Shown: positions 5,641-14,550, counted from the stretch's first letter. The stretch: 64,000 nt of DNA from Tissierellales bacterium (GCA_028280805.1 JANQLB010000091.1:1-64000), one strand, 5' to 3'. The notes: generated from the sequence alone by a model not told the origin. Numbers and translations are program-made.

Positions 5641-7560
5641 ATGGGGAAAAAAAAGGATAAGAAAAGTAAGAAGGATAAAAAAGATAAAAAATCACCAAAG
5701 GCTGAACCTAAAGTTCCAGAAGCTGATTGTCCTAAAGGTGAAAAACCTGCAAAAGGTATGGATTTAAAAAAAATAATCGGCAACATAAGCAAAGTTGCAG
5801 GTAAAGCTGCAAATATAGGAGTTATAGTAGCTGATGTTGCAAAAAATATAGGTACGGGTATTTTAGATTTGACTACTAAAACTTCTCAGGCAAGTGTTGA
5901 GATAATAAGAATTAGTGAAGAAACAGGATTATCTACGACCAAGCTGCAGGAGTTAAAGTATGCTGCCAGTCAAACAGGAGTTGAATTTGCCAATATTCAG
6001 TCAGCAGCATTATCTATGAATGACACTATAGCATTAGCAGGAGAAGGAAATAATGCTCAAGCAGAGGCTTTCCAAGCCTTGGGTGTAGCTATCCAAGATA
6101 CTCAGGGAAATTTATTGTCTTCTGACGAGATTTTTAATCAAGTAATAACAAAATTAGGGAACATGGCAGATGAAACTGAAAGAAATGCTTTAGCTTCACA
6201 AATATTTGGAAGCAGTGCAACAGAGCTAACCCCAATGCTAGAAGCCGGTGGAGAAGGATTACAGGCTTACAAAGATAGAGCTCATGAACTGGGCTTAGTT
6301 ATGTCAGAAGAGGTATTAGAGTCTAATGCCAAATTTTCAGAATCTCTTGGAAATATGAAAGATGTAATGGGTAAGATAAAGGGTGAGTTTGAGCAAGTTG
6401 GTGCAGCAGTTATGGATAAGATTGGCAGTGCCTTAATACCTATTCTAGAGAAATTATTTAACTGGATATCAGAAAACATGCCTATGATACAAGAAATAAT
6501 CGGAACTGTATTTGGTTTTATTGGTGAATCCATAGACTTCTTTATTCAATTGATAAAAGATATTATAAATTGGTTTAAAGAATGGACTGCTAACAACGAA
6601 GAAACGATAAATACCATTAAAGATAAATTCTCGTCATTATTTGAGGCTGTAAAGTCTACATTTGAAGCTATAGTTGATAGAATTGAAGAAGCATTAGAAT
6701 TCATTGTAGAGTTATGGAATAAATACGGAGACGAAATTATGTCAGTTCTAGAGGCAGTTTGGGATATAATAGTTACAATAATAGAAACAGCAATTACCAT
6801 AATCACAGATATATTTAACATATTTGCAGCTCTATTTAAAGGTGATTGGGAAGGCTTATGGAATGGAATTAAAGAATTATTCTCTAACATTTGGGAAGGG
6901 ATTAGCAGTATTTTAGACAAGTCGATTGAAGCTTTAAAATTAGCCATAAGTGTAGGTCTAAGGTTTATAAACGACATATTCTCTAATATATGGAATGGAA
7001 TTAAAGAATTCTTTTCTAGCATTTGGGAAGGAATAGGAAATATTTTAGATGAATCTATTGAGACGTTAAAATCAACTGTAAGTGCAGGTCTAGGGTTTAT
7101 AAAAGACATATTTTCTAATATATGGAATGGAATTAAAGATATAGTAACAGGAGTCTGGGACGGTATCGTATCTGGCATAAAAGGAGCAATTAATACAATA
7201 TTAAAAGCTATAAACTCAATGATTAATGGAATGAATAAATTAAAATTTGATATTCCTGACTGGGTGCCGATAATTGGAGGAAAGACGTGGGGTCTTAATA
7301 TACCCAGAATACCACTTCTAGCTCAAGGAGGCTACATTGCGGGCTCCGGATTAGCTATTGTCGGAGAAAGAGGACCTGAACTTCTACAGTTACCAAGAGG
7401 GGCAAGAGTATATAGTAATAACGATACTAAAGAGATTTTAAGCAGAGGTGGAATTAACCAGAATATTACTATAAACAGTCCAATTCCGTTAAGTCCAAGT
7501 TTAATCAAAAGAAAAACATTAGAAGCTTCCAGACAATTAGCAATGGAATGGGGTGTATAG
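5641..7560 (+). CDS. Tail tape measure protein
   Basis: A 639-residue protein with a lysine-rich N-terminus (MGKKKDKKSKKDKK) and a tape-measure-type block at residues about 90-240 (EETGLSTTKLQELKYAASQTGVEF, ATELTPMLEAGGEGL), given here in parts. A long helical middle follows, with Trp-rich repeats (FSNIWNGIKEFFSSIWEGI, three degenerate copies at about residues 400-515). The C-terminal region has the conserved AQGGYIAGSGLAIVGERGPE box. Length sets the tail length; at the usual about 0.15 nm per residue this gives a tail near 95 nm, which is an estimate. It ends in the TMP-typical small domain and abuts the Dit gene. Confidence 0.9.
   Translation: MGKKKDKKSKKDKKDKKSPKAEPKVPEADCPKGEKPAKGMDLKKIIGNISKVAGKAANIGVIVADVAKNIGTGILDLTTKTSQASVEIIRISEETGLSTTKLQELKYAASQTGVEFANIQSAALSMNDTIALAGEGNNAQAEAFQALGVAIQDTQGNLLSSDEIFNQVITKLGNMADETERNALASQIFGSSATELTPMLEAGGEGLQAYKDRAHELGLVMSEEVLESNAKFSESLGNMKDVMGKIKGEFEQVGAAVMDKIGSALIPILEKLFNWISENMPMIQEIIGTVFGFIGESIDFFIQLIKDIINWFKEWTANNEETINTIKDKFSSLFEAVKSTFEAIVDRIEEALEFIVELWNKYGDEIMSVLEAVWDIIVTIIETAITIITDIFNIFAALFKGDWEGLWNGIKELFSNIWEGISSILDKSIEALKLAISVGLRFINDIFSNIWNGIKEFFSSIWEGIGNILDESIETLKSTVSAGLGFIKDIFSNIWNGIKDIVTGVWDGIVSGIKGAINTILKAINSMINGMNKLKFDIPDWVPIIGGKTWGLNIPRIPLLAQGGYIAGSGLAIVGERGPELLQLPRGARVYSNNDTKEILSRGGINQNITINSPIPLSPSLIKRKTLEASRQLAMEWGV
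6850..7145 (+). repeat. Degenerate direct repeats inside the tape measure gene
   Basis: Three units of roughly 130 bases encode IWNGIKE(L/F)FS-x-IWEGI type segments. They are close enough at DNA level to recombine and would change tail length in steps. Confidence 0.7.
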
Positions 7561-7561
7561 A

Positions 7562-8425
7562 ATGGAACAGCTTATTTTTACTAACTCTAATGGAGAGAGT
7601 ATTACGTTTAATCACGGTAAACCATATCTCTTACAATTTTTAAACGGAACAGGTGGAGTTGAGGGAGATATGCACATGGAAAAAGCCCCTTTTCAGGATG
7701 GAGAAACTTATATAAACACCTTATTAAATACAAGAATTATATCTATAGAAGCTGCTGTTTTTGCAGATACGCAGCAAGAATTGTATCATAGAAGAACTGA
7801 ACTTGTCAGAATTTTAAATCCTAAGCTTGGTAAGGGGATAATAAGATATGAGTATGATGGAATAACAAAAGAAATAGAAGCAGTTGTAGATTCTCCACCT
7901 GTATTTCCATCCGGAATTGAAAATAAAGGCATTGGATTTCAAAGAGCTTCTTTAACATTTATATGTCCATCGCCATTCTGGACCGATATTTATATAGAAA
8001 GTGAAGAAATGGCAGACTGGGTTGGAGGTTTAACTTTCCCGCTGACTTTAGAGACTATGTTTGCAGAGAGGGGTAAAAGAAGAACATTTATTAACCATGG
8101 AGATGTTTCCACAGCAGTTGAAGTATTATTTTACGGACTATGTGAAAATCCTTCAATAAGAAATTTAACTACAGGAGAATTTATTAAAGTTAATAAGCTT
8201 ATAAATGAAAGCGAAAAACTTATAATAAATACTCACTTTGGTAATAAGTCTGTAGAAATAGAAGACAGTCAAGGCATTAGAACAAACGGCTTTAACTATA
8301 TAGATCTGAACAGTAAGTTTTTTCACCTAGTACCCGGTGAAAATCTAATCGAATATAGTGCTGACAGCGGAGAAGATGAAACAAAGGTCTTAGTAAAATG
8401 GAAAAACAGGTATTTAAGTATTTAA
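7562..8425 (+). CDS. Distal tail protein (Dit; siphovirus tail component family)
   Basis: A 287-residue protein of the phage tail family (Sipho_tail type). Recognisable features are the N-terminal LLQFLNGTGGVEGDMHMEKAPFQDGETYI segment (given in part: FQDGETYINTLLNTR), the LVRILNPKLGKGIIRYEYDG strand block, and a FICPSPFW motif before the C-terminal galectin-like half. Dit forms the hexameric hub linking tube and baseplate. The ATG at 7562 directly follows the tape measure stop, with GGGGTG upstream; a GTG at 7553 is an alternative start. Confidence 0.85.
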   Translation: MEQLIFTNSNGESITFNHGKPYLLQFLNGTGGVEGDMHMEKAPFQDGETYINTLLNTRIISIEAAVFADTQQELYHRRTELVRILNPKLGKGIIRYEYDGITKEIEAVVDSPPVFPSGIENKGIGFQRASLTFICPSPFWTDIYIESEEMADWVGGLTFPLTLETMFAERGKRRTFINHGDVSTAVEVLFYGLCENPSIRNLTTGEFIKVNKLINESEKLIINTHFGNKSVEIEDSQGIRTNGFNYIDLNSKFFHLVPGENLIEYSADSGEDETKVLVKWKNRYLSI

Positions 8426-8459
8426 GGGTTTCATGTTTAACATGAGACTCTTAAATTTT
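8421..8459 (+). terminator. Intra-operon hairpin after dit
   Basis: TTTAAG (8421-8426) pairs with CTTAAA (8450-8455) and GTTTCATG with CATGAGAC inside it, followed by TTTT. It overlaps the dit stop codon and is likely a weak or partial terminator. Confidence 0.6.
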
Positions 8460-8474
8460 GAAAGGAGTGATGTA

Positions 8475-10106
8475 ATGGCTGAATTTTATAGATTTTTTGA
8501 CAGTACCTTAGATGACCCGAGAAAGTATGATGCAGAAGAATTTGCCGAATATTTTAGACAGATTTTAACTGACGGGATATTTAACGGAGGAACAAATCTC
8601 CAGGTAACTTGTGACGGTACTAATATGAATGTCAAAGTCAATGAAGGTTACGGCTGGATTAAGGGTTATCTATATAAAGTAGATAATCTGGGAGTAGATT
8701 TACAGCTTGATACAGCAGACGTTACCTATGATAGAATAGATAGAATTATTTTAAGATGGGATAAAGTTAACAGATATATTAAAGCCTTTGTATTAAAGGG
8801 AATACCTGCAAGTATTCCAGTACCTTTGGAGCTGACTAGAAATGATAGTTTATACGAGATTTCTTTAGCACAAGTAAGAGTTATTGCAGGAAAAAGCTTT
8901 ATAGCCGATTCAGAAATTATTGACGAAAGACTGGACACCAATGTCTGCGGACTTGTAAATTCTTTAGTTCAAGTTGATACTACAACGATGCAGCAGGAAT
9001 TTGATAATTTTATGGCTGGATTACAAAGTGAGAATTATGTTACACAATCTGAATTTGATACACAAGTTACTGGTATAAATAATAAGATTGGTGATATATC
9101 AAGCTTGGCAACAACTGATAAATCAAGTACAGTAAATGCAGTCAATGAAGTAAAACTGCAAGCTGATGACTTAGATACACAAATGGCTGAATTAGCGAAA
9201 ACTGAAATCAATAAAGGTGCAAGCATGATAGGAATTCATGATTCAGGTGGTAATTTTATATCTGGAAATGTTGAGGGAGCATTAAGTGAGCTTTTTCAAT
9301 CTGTCAGTAATAGAAAAACAGAAATCGCTACCGCTATTACTGACATGGGACAAAGTGCGAGTGGTAGCGACACCTTTACTCAATTAACTATTAAAATAAG
9401 AGACATATCTAAAGATGCGACTGCTGTAGCTTCTAATATATTAGTTGGGAAAACGGCATATGTAAACGGCTCAAAAGTAAATGGTACTATGTCAAGTAAA
9501 GGTTCAGTAACAATCACACCAGGAACAACAAATCAAATTATTCCAGCAGGACATCACAATGGTTCTGGATACGTTATTGGAGATGTTGATTTAATTGCAT
9601 CAAATATCAAACATGGTGTGAATGTATTCGGGGTGATTGGTGAATATAGACCTATTGCACTTGAGTCTACTACTGGGTACACAGCAATTCCAACGAATAC
9701 TATGGGTAATGTTATAGATTTTCCTTCTGTTAGCACTGTTTACTCTGGCGAAACCAAAGTAATACAATTTGTGTGTAAAGCGACTATTTTGAATGTGTCA
9801 TTAGAGATGAGAGCATATAGAACACAAATACAAAATATTTATCAACAGGGTTGGAATTATGATTTAGTGAACATCACAAAAGGTATTGCATTCACAAATT
9901 GGTCAGGTCAGAGAATATTTCTTTCTGGGAGTACTTATGATAATGCCACTTTGAGAGAGGTTAACTTTTATGAAGGTGATACTTATGAAATAAGTGTTCC
10001 AGGAATTAGTGACGAAACACACAGGGGAAGGATATCATCTATTTATTGTAATGGGGTGAGGATTTCGCCTATTTATATTGATACTAATATGTTGAAAGTA
10101 AATTAA
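8475..10106 (+). CDS. Baseplate/tail fibre protein with receptor-binding C-terminus
   Basis: 543 residues from the ATG after AAAGGAGTGA; a 14-codon upstream extension lacks a ribosome site and crosses a hairpin. The N-terminal about 170 residues (FYRFFDSTLDDPRKYDAEEF, IDRIILRWDKVNRYIKAFVLKG) match the structural module that docks fibres in Firmicutes phages. The middle is helical, possibly a trimeric coil. Residues about 320-400 hold tail-fibre cassettes (AYVNGSKVNGTMSS, then SVTITPGTTNQIIPAGHHNG). The last about 140 residues are a likely receptor-binding domain. This would set the killing spectrum. Base use in the 3' part looks less AT-rich than in the neighbours, hinting at a swapped end. 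Confidence 0.82.
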   Translation: MAEFYRFFDSTLDDPRKYDAEEFAEYFRQILTDGIFNGGTNLQVTCDGTNMNVKVNEGYGWIKGYLYKVDNLGVDLQLDTADVTYDRIDRIILRWDKVNRYIKAFVLKGIPASIPVPLELTRNDSLYEISLAQVRVIAGKSFIADSEIIDERLDTNVCGLVNSLVQVDTTTMQQEFDNFMAGLQSENYVTQSEFDTQVTGINNKIGDISSLATTDKSSTVNAVNEVKLQADDLDTQMAELAKTEINKGASMIGIHDSGGNFISGNVEGALSELFQSVSNRKTEIATAITDMGQSASGSDTFTQLTIKIRDISKDATAVASNILVGKTAYVNGSKVNGTMSSKGSVTITPGTTNQIIPAGHHNGSGYVIGDVDLIASNIKHGVNVFGVIGEYRPIALESTTGYTAIPTNTMGNVIDFPSVSTVYSGETKVIQFVCKATILNVSLEMRAYRTQIQNIYQQGWNYDLVNITKGIAFTNWSGQRIFLSGSTYDNATLREVNFYEGDTYEISVPGISDETHRGRISSIYCNGVRISPIYIDTNMLKVN

Positions 10107-10119
10107 GGATGGTGTGAAT

Positions 10120-10430
10120 ATGATAGGTAGAAAGTTATATTATGAAATTACTACTAGGGACGTCATTTTAATTGTCCCTGAGAAGCATGCTCAAAATCTA
10201 AACTTAGACGTACAAGTATTTTTAGATGCTGATTAGCTTCAAGTTAAAATTGAGACAATTGATATTAGATAAATTAACAGCTTTAGGGTTAGACGATAAT
10301 AGAAATTCAATTGAATAATTTATAGAATTACCTGATTAAAATACTATAAATGACAAATTGAACAATTATATTAATTGCTTGATAATACTTTAACCAAGAT
10401 TTTAATGCACAACAACTCAAAAAAAATCAA
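10120..10430 (+). pseudogene. Decayed small tail gene(s)
   Basis: A GTG-rich site and ATG at 10120 start a 38-codon frame beginning MIGRKLYYEITT. That opening matches small proteins found after fibre genes in Clostridia phages, but the frame stops at 10236. The next 150 bases keep coding-like fragments in shifted frames (DKLTALGLDDNRNSIE) broken by stops. The stretch ends in a terminator at 10435. It reads as one or two decayed genes, consistent with recombination next to the fibre gene. Confidence 0.5.
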
Positions 10431-10434
10431 ACCA

Positions 10435-10460
10435 GAGCACCTGATAGGGTGCTCTTTTTT
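10435..10460 (+). terminator. Intra-operon terminator before the Tal gene
   Basis: GAGCACC (10435-10441) and GGTGCTC (10448-10454) form a 7-bp stem followed by six T. It resembles the hairpin after the tube gene. Confidence 0.8.
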
Positions 10461-10476
10461 ATTAGGAGGTGGAGTT

Positions 10477-11577
10477 ATGAAACCAATTAGAATTTTATCA
10501 CCTAGCTTAGAGATTTTAGGTGAAATAGATGATTATGAAAGTTTAATATTTAATAGAAGTTATCATGATATTGGGGAATTTCAGATTGTAATAAATAAAA
10601 AAAAGCACAATACAGATAAATTAAAAAAGAATAATATTATCATTGTAGGAGACGACACAAAAAAGACCGGGATTATAAAATACAGACAGATAAATGAAAA
10701 TGACAAAGGTATTGAGATTTTAACAATAAAGGGATATGAAATAAAGCATATAACTGCAAACAGGATTACTATTCCTCCACAGGGTTTAGTAAATGAAGAA
10801 ATTAACGGCGATACAGAATCAGTTATGAAGCACTTTATAAACAGTCATATTATAAATCCCGTTGATATTAACAGGAAAATAGATATAGTTCAAAACTCTA
10901 TAAACTTAAATAGAGGAGAAATAATTAAGTGGAAAAGCAGATTTAAAAATCTTGCTGTAGAACTGATTGATATGTCCAGTGTTACTAATATAGGCTGGAG
11001 TATGTATATAGACTATCAAATAAAAAAAATTATCTTTGATGTCATACAAGGCAGAGACTTAACCGTTAACCAGAGTATCAATCCTCCTGCTGTTTTTAGC
11101 AGAGCCTTTGATAATATCAGAAATCAAAAATATATTGATAGTGATGTCAAGTTTAAAAATGTAGTATATGTAGGCGGTAAAGGAGAAGGAATACAAAGAG
11201 AAATAGTATCTGTCGGAGATGCAGCAGGAATGGGGAGGATAGAAATCTTTACAGATTCTAGAGATAATGAAACTGTTTCAGACCTTATTGTGCATGGAGA
11301 ACGTACATTAAAAGAATTAAGAACACAGAAAACTTTAGAAGGAGAAGTTCTTACCTACTCAAATTTAGAATATCAAAAAGACTATGATTTAGGTGATATA
11401 GTAACAATTAAGTATGATAGCGAAGATATAACACTACACTCAAGGATTGTAGAGGTAGAGGAAATCTATGAACCTAACGGATTTAGATTAGCTATAGTTT
11501 TTGGAAATAAAATCCCCACTCTCACTGACAAAATAAAACAGGAATTAAAGCAGATACAGCCGGAAATAACGAAATAG
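10477..11577 (+). CDS. Tail-associated protein (ReqiPepy6 Gp37-like / Tal-like)
   Basis: 366 residues starting MKPIRILSPSLEILGEIDDY with an AGGAGG site; a 34-codon upstream extension crosses the terminator and is rejected. The sequence has the style of the siphovirus Gp37-like tail family: an N-terminal sheet (YESLIFNRSYHDIGEFQI), the KGYEIKHI block, and a C-terminal LEYQKDYDLGDIVTIKY segment that recalls baseplate hub domains. It likely forms the trimeric tail tip with Dit. There is no peptidase or lysozyme domain, so wall penetration would rest on other parts. Confidence 0.8.
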   Translation: MKPIRILSPSLEILGEIDDYESLIFNRSYHDIGEFQIVINKKKHNTDKLKKNNIIIVGDDTKKTGIIKYRQINENDKGIEILTIKGYEIKHITANRITIPPQGLVNEEINGDTESVMKHFINSHIINPVDINRKIDIVQNSINLNRGEIIKWKSRFKNLAVELIDMSSVTNIGWSMYIDYQIKKIIFDVIQGRDLTVNQSINPPAVFSRAFDNIRNQKYIDSDVKFKNVVYVGGKGEGIQREIVSVGDAAGMGRIEIFTDSRDNETVSDLIVHGERTLKELRTQKTLEGEVLTYSNLEYQKDYDLGDIVTIKYDSEDITLHSRIVEVEEIYEPNGFRLAIVFGNKIPTLTDKIKQELKQIQPEITK

Positions 11578-11591
11578 AGGAGGTTTAATAA

Positions 11592-12089
11592 TTGAGAAAT
11601 TCTAACGAAATTATTCAAACTACCAAAGGTGCTTTAACGATGCTCACCGGATTAATAGCTTTTATGGTAGAAGCTATAACTGAATTAGTAATAGTCTTAG
11701 TTGTTTTAATGTTTATTGACTACTTTACCGGTATGATTTCAGGTTTTATAGATAAGAAGTGGAGTTCATCAACGGGAATTAACGGAGCAGTAAAAAAAGC
11801 CGGTTTTGTATTGCTTGTCATGATTGCCGTATTAACGGATTATGTAATCTTACACTTAGGCAAGCAGTTAGGTATAACTTTAGGATTTAATGGAATATTT
11901 ACTTTAGCTGTAACGTGCTGGTTAATAAGTACGGAGCTGTTATCAATAATTGAAAATTTAGGTAGAATAGGTGTCCCTATACCGGTATTTTTAAGCAGTG
12001 CTTTTACGACATTAAAAGAAACATCTGAAAAAATAGGTGAAGAAAAGGTAAATATAATATCAAAAGCTAAAGGTAAGGAGATGAAATAA
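11592..12089 (+). CDS. Holin (toxin secretion/phage lysis holin family)
   Basis: 165 residues from a TTG eight bases after AGAGGAGGT. It has three or four membrane helices and the family block LVVLMFIDYFTGMISGFIDKKWSS (given in part: FIDYFTGMISG), then INGAVKKAGFVLLVMIA and a C-terminal LENLG-type segment. Holins of this family permeabilise the membrane to release the amidase encoded next. The stop overlaps the amidase start (TAATG), so the two are translationally coupled. A lysis cassette here would allow release of tail particles by cell lysis. Confidence 0.9.
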   Translation: MRNSNEIIQTTKGALTMLTGLIAFMVEAITELVIVLVVLMFIDYFTGMISGFIDKKWSSSTGINGAVKKAGFVLLVMIAVLTDYVILHLGKQLGITLGFNGIFTLAVTCWLISTELLSIIENLGRIGVPIPVFLSSAFTTLKETSEKIGEEKVNIISKAKGKEMK

Positions 12090-12649
12090 TGAAACTTTTG
12101 GCTATAGATGCAGGACATGGAGGAAAAGACCCGGGAGCAGTTTCAAACGGATACTTAGAAAAAGAATTAAACTTAATTATTGCAAGAAGGGCTTATAATA
12201 TACTAAAAGAAAAATATAAAAATCAGATAGACTTAATTAGAGATGGAGATTATTCGTTAAATCATAAACTCAGAACAAAAAAGATAAAAAATAAATATAA
12301 ATACTGCTTAAGTATACATCTAAATGCTTATAACGGTAAAGGTACAGGCGTACTCACTATACCAAGTATTTTTTCACAAAGAGGTAAAATACTGGCTAAG
12401 ATAATAGCAGACGAAATAAGTAATGGCTTAGGGTTAAAAATAAATACTTATTATCAAAACGGAAGAAAAGGTAAAACCGGATTAGATTATTACTATATGC
12501 ACAGATTAACCGGTAAAACAACTACTATCATAGTTGAAGTATGTTTTTTAGACAATTTAGAAGATATGAAAAAGCTTAATATTGAGAGTGCATCAAGAGC
12601 AATTGCATATGGATTTGAGAAATTTATGTTAGAACGTATAAAAGGATAG
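12089..12649 (+). CDS. N-acetylmuramoyl-L-alanine amidase (Amidase_3), endolysin
   Basis: A 186-residue zinc amidase that cuts the amide bond between MurNAc and L-Ala. Expected ligands are visible: H10 in DAGHGG, E24 in LEKE, H77 in SIHLNA, and the catalytic Glu in IIVEVCFLDN near residue 149. There is no signal peptide and no separate cell-wall-binding domain, as in small phage endolysins that pass through a holin. It is coupled to the upstream holin. The stop codon lies in a perfect 24-bp terminator stem. Confidence 0.93.
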   Translation: MKLLAIDAGHGGKDPGAVSNGYLEKELNLIIARRAYNILKEKYKNQIDLIRDGDYSLNHKLRTKKIKNKYKYCLSIHLNAYNGKGTGVLTIPSIFSQRGKILAKIIADEISNGLGLKINTYYQNGRKGKTGLDYYYMHRLTGKTTTIIVEVCFLDNLEDMKKLNIESASRAIAYGFEKFMLERIKG

Positions 12650-12682
12650 GAGATTACATAATCTCCTATCCTTTTATACGTT
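12633..12682. terminator. Bidirectional terminator, perfect 24-bp stem
   Basis: A perfect 24-bp inverted repeat (12633-12656 with 12659-12682) with a 2-base loop. It overlaps the ends of the amidase gene and the convergent proline-rich gene and marks the right end of the tail locus. Confidence 0.9.
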
Positions 12683-13085
12683 AATAGCATACAAATGATT
12701 GAATTTGTCTTAAGTCCGTACCATACAATACCCACGTAAAGCCAATCCATCTATATCCTGAAATTGATGTTCTGCCTATATAAATTGGGTAGAACCAAAA
12801 TCTTTGACCGTTTTCAAGCCATAAGTAAGTATACTTTCTTCTACATCTCCTTATAGATGCCGGGTCTACCCTATAGGGAGCAGTTTCAGGGATAAAAGGA
12901 GGAGGAGGAGATGTAGGAGAACTAACCGGAACTTGAGGACCGCTGCCGGGTGGAATGAATGGAGGTACGCTCGGACCCTCCGGGGGTAAAACAGGTCTGC
13001 CCGGAGCAAAAGGCGGCAGATCAGGACTAAAAGGCGGAATAGTCGGCTGCTGCATCATATATGGATTATAATAATTATATATCAA
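12681..13085 (-). CDS. Proline-rich protein with conserved aromatic C-terminus
   Basis: 134 residues from a TTG with the site AGGAGTGG; a GTG three codons upstream lacks correct spacing. Residues about 1-75 are an extended Pro/Gly/Ser-rich region (PPFSPDLPPFAPGRPVLPP). Residues about 78-134 form a compact aromatic module (RRCRRKYTYLWLENGQRFWF, YIGRTSISGYRWIGF). There is no signal peptide. Such proteins occur in spore-forming Clostridia and may be coat or surface proteins; that is a guess. It is convergent with the endolysin and probably not part of the tail locus. Confidence 0.7.
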   Translation of the reverse strand: MIYNYYNPYMMQQPTIPPFSPDLPPFAPGRPVLPPEGPSVPPFIPPGSGPQVPVSSPTSPPPPFIPETAPYRVDPASIRRCRRKYTYLWLENGQRFWFYPIYIGRTSISGYRWIGFTWVLYGTDLRQIQSFVCY

Positions 13086-13236
13086 TATAACCACTCCTAT
13101 TATTTGATATTATTATTATATTCTATTAGGCACAGAGTGTGTATCAAAGCTTTTGTAAATTTGGTGTAGAAAAAAGGAAAACACATTTTTTTATAGAATT
13201 TTTAATAATGAACATAATATAAGGGAGGGCTTAAAT

Positions 13237-13518
13237 GTGAATAAATTTGAAATGGAATTAATTATTTTGGAGTACCTAAAGGAAAATCCTTATACAAATA
13301 TTATAGAGGTTAGGGATCATACTACTAAAGCTTTACAAATGAGAGGAGTAGAAATAGATGATAATACTGTTTTATTGATAAACAGTATTATTTGGGATTT
13401 AATCTGTGAAAGAATTTTAACACCCGGAAAAAATATGGATAACTTGGATTTACCTTTTATTCATGTAGATAATATGGATAAGTTAAAAAACAGATTTAAT
13501 AAAAACACAGACTTTTAA
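13237..13518 (+). CDS. Hypothetical protein (93 aa), winged-helix-like
   Basis: 93 residues from a GTG that overlaps an ATG-TGA pair, with GGGAGGG upstream. Helix-rich (MELIILEYLKENPYTNIIEVRDH, shown in part as ELIILEYLKENPYTNI), then VLLINSIIWDLICERILTPGKN and a C-terminal tail. The pattern of an N-terminal helix pair plus an ILTPGKN turn recalls winged-helix domains attached to nucleases or regulators. No family can be assigned. It stands alone, followed by a short hairpin (GGATGCGAAGGCATCC, 13520-13535). Confidence 0.6.
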   Translation: MNKFEMELIILEYLKENPYTNIIEVRDHTTKALQMRGVEIDDNTVLLINSIIWDLICERILTPGKNMDNLDLPFIHVDNMDKLKNRFNKNTDF

Positions 13519-13629
13519 AGGGATGCGAAGGCATCCTTTTTAAAAGTTTAATTATATAGATGCCCAAAAACGTATAATTTATATTTTGAGTTTAGATGCC
13601 TATAAATAAAATAAAACAGGGGTGTAACC

Positions 13630-14550
13630 ATGAAAAAAATTATTATACTTTTAGTTTTAACAACTATACTATTATCATTAACTTCTTGTTTTCCAAAGGT
13701 AGATATTTTGGATAAAGAAGAAAATGATAAAAGCTCCCTTCCTGAAGAAACCATACCAAATAATAAAGACGAGGATAGCTATCATCAGGTTACAAAAGAT
13801 TTAATTCTTGCAACCGGAGAAACTATAGAAGAGAGGATTGTAACACCAAGAGGCTTTACAAGAATTGAAGCAAGAGATAATACATTTGCACAATATTTAC
13901 GAACTTTACCTTTAAAGTCTCATGGTTCAAAAGTTCAGTATTATGACGGCAGAACAAAAAATCAAGATTTTCATGCAGCAGTTATAGATATGGATATAGG
14001 AAGTAGAGACTTACAACAGTGTGCTGATGCAATAATGAGATTAAGGGCAGAATATTTTTTTAAAAACCAGCAGTATGAAAAAATCCATTTTAATTTTACT
14101 AATGGATTTAGAGTAGATTATACAAAGTGGATGCAGGGTAATAGAATAGCTGTAGAAGGTAATAACACATATTGGGTAAAAAGGACTGACTACTCAAACA
14201 CATACGAGAGTTTTAGAAAATATTTAGATATAATCTATACTTATGCAGGAACTTTATCACTAGAGCAGGAACTACAGCAAATTGAGGCAGAAGATTTATC
14301 AATAGGAGATATTATAATTCAAGGAGGAAGTCCGGGTCATGCTGTAATTGTTGTAGATATGGCAGAAAATGCAAACACAGGCGAAAAGCTGTTTCTAATA
14401 GCTCAAAGTTATATGCCTGCTCAAAGCATACACATTTTAATAAATCCTAAAGATGAAAATTTAAGCCCTTGGTACACTCTAAATTTTGACGGAAAGCTGT
14501 ATACTCCTGAATGGACATTTACTAAAGAAGATTTTAAGAGATTTAATTAA
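13630..14550 (+). CDS. DUF4846-family lipoprotein
   Basis: 306 residues with a lipoprotein signal peptide (hydrophobic core then LTSC, lipidated Cys20), so it is anchored on the outer face of the membrane. The mature part matches the DUF4846 style: PRGFTRIEARDNTFAQYLR, the VIDMDIGSRDLQQCADAIMRLRAEYF block and a C-terminal GDIIIQGGSPGHAVIVVDMA segment, quoted here in pieces. Function unknown. The GGSPGHAVIV box resembles an NlpC/P60 or CHAP catalytic His region, but no catalytic Cys is obvious. Monocistronic with GGGGTG upstream. Confidence 0.8.
   Translation: MKKIIILLVLTTILLSLTSCFPKVDILDKEENDKSSLPEETIPNNKDEDSYHQVTKDLILATGETIEERIVTPRGFTRIEARDNTFAQYLRTLPLKSHGSKVQYYDGRTKNQDFHAAVIDMDIGSRDLQQCADAIMRLRAEYFFKNQQYEKIHFNFTNGFRVDYTKWMQGNRIAVEGNNTYWVKRTDYSNTYESFRKYLDIIYTYAGTLSLEQELQQIEAEDLSIGDIIIQGGSPGHAVIVVDMAENANTGEKLFLIAQSYMPAQSIHILINPKDENLSPWYTLNFDGKLYTPEWTFTKEDFKRFN

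Noticed and set aside
6546..7178. 210-codon minus-strand frame in the tape measure gene
   Set aside because: It is a shadow of the repetitive tape measure coding sequence, with repeats only reflecting the sense repeats.
2490..12682. Complete prophage
   Set aside because: No integrase, terminase, portal, capsid, replication genes or att-like direct repeats are visible.
2490..12682. Contractile (R-type, diffocin-like) tailocin
   Set aside because: No sheath protein, no LysM-type XkdP protein and no baseplate wedge genes are visible. The Dit and Gp37-like proteins point to a siphovirus-type tail.
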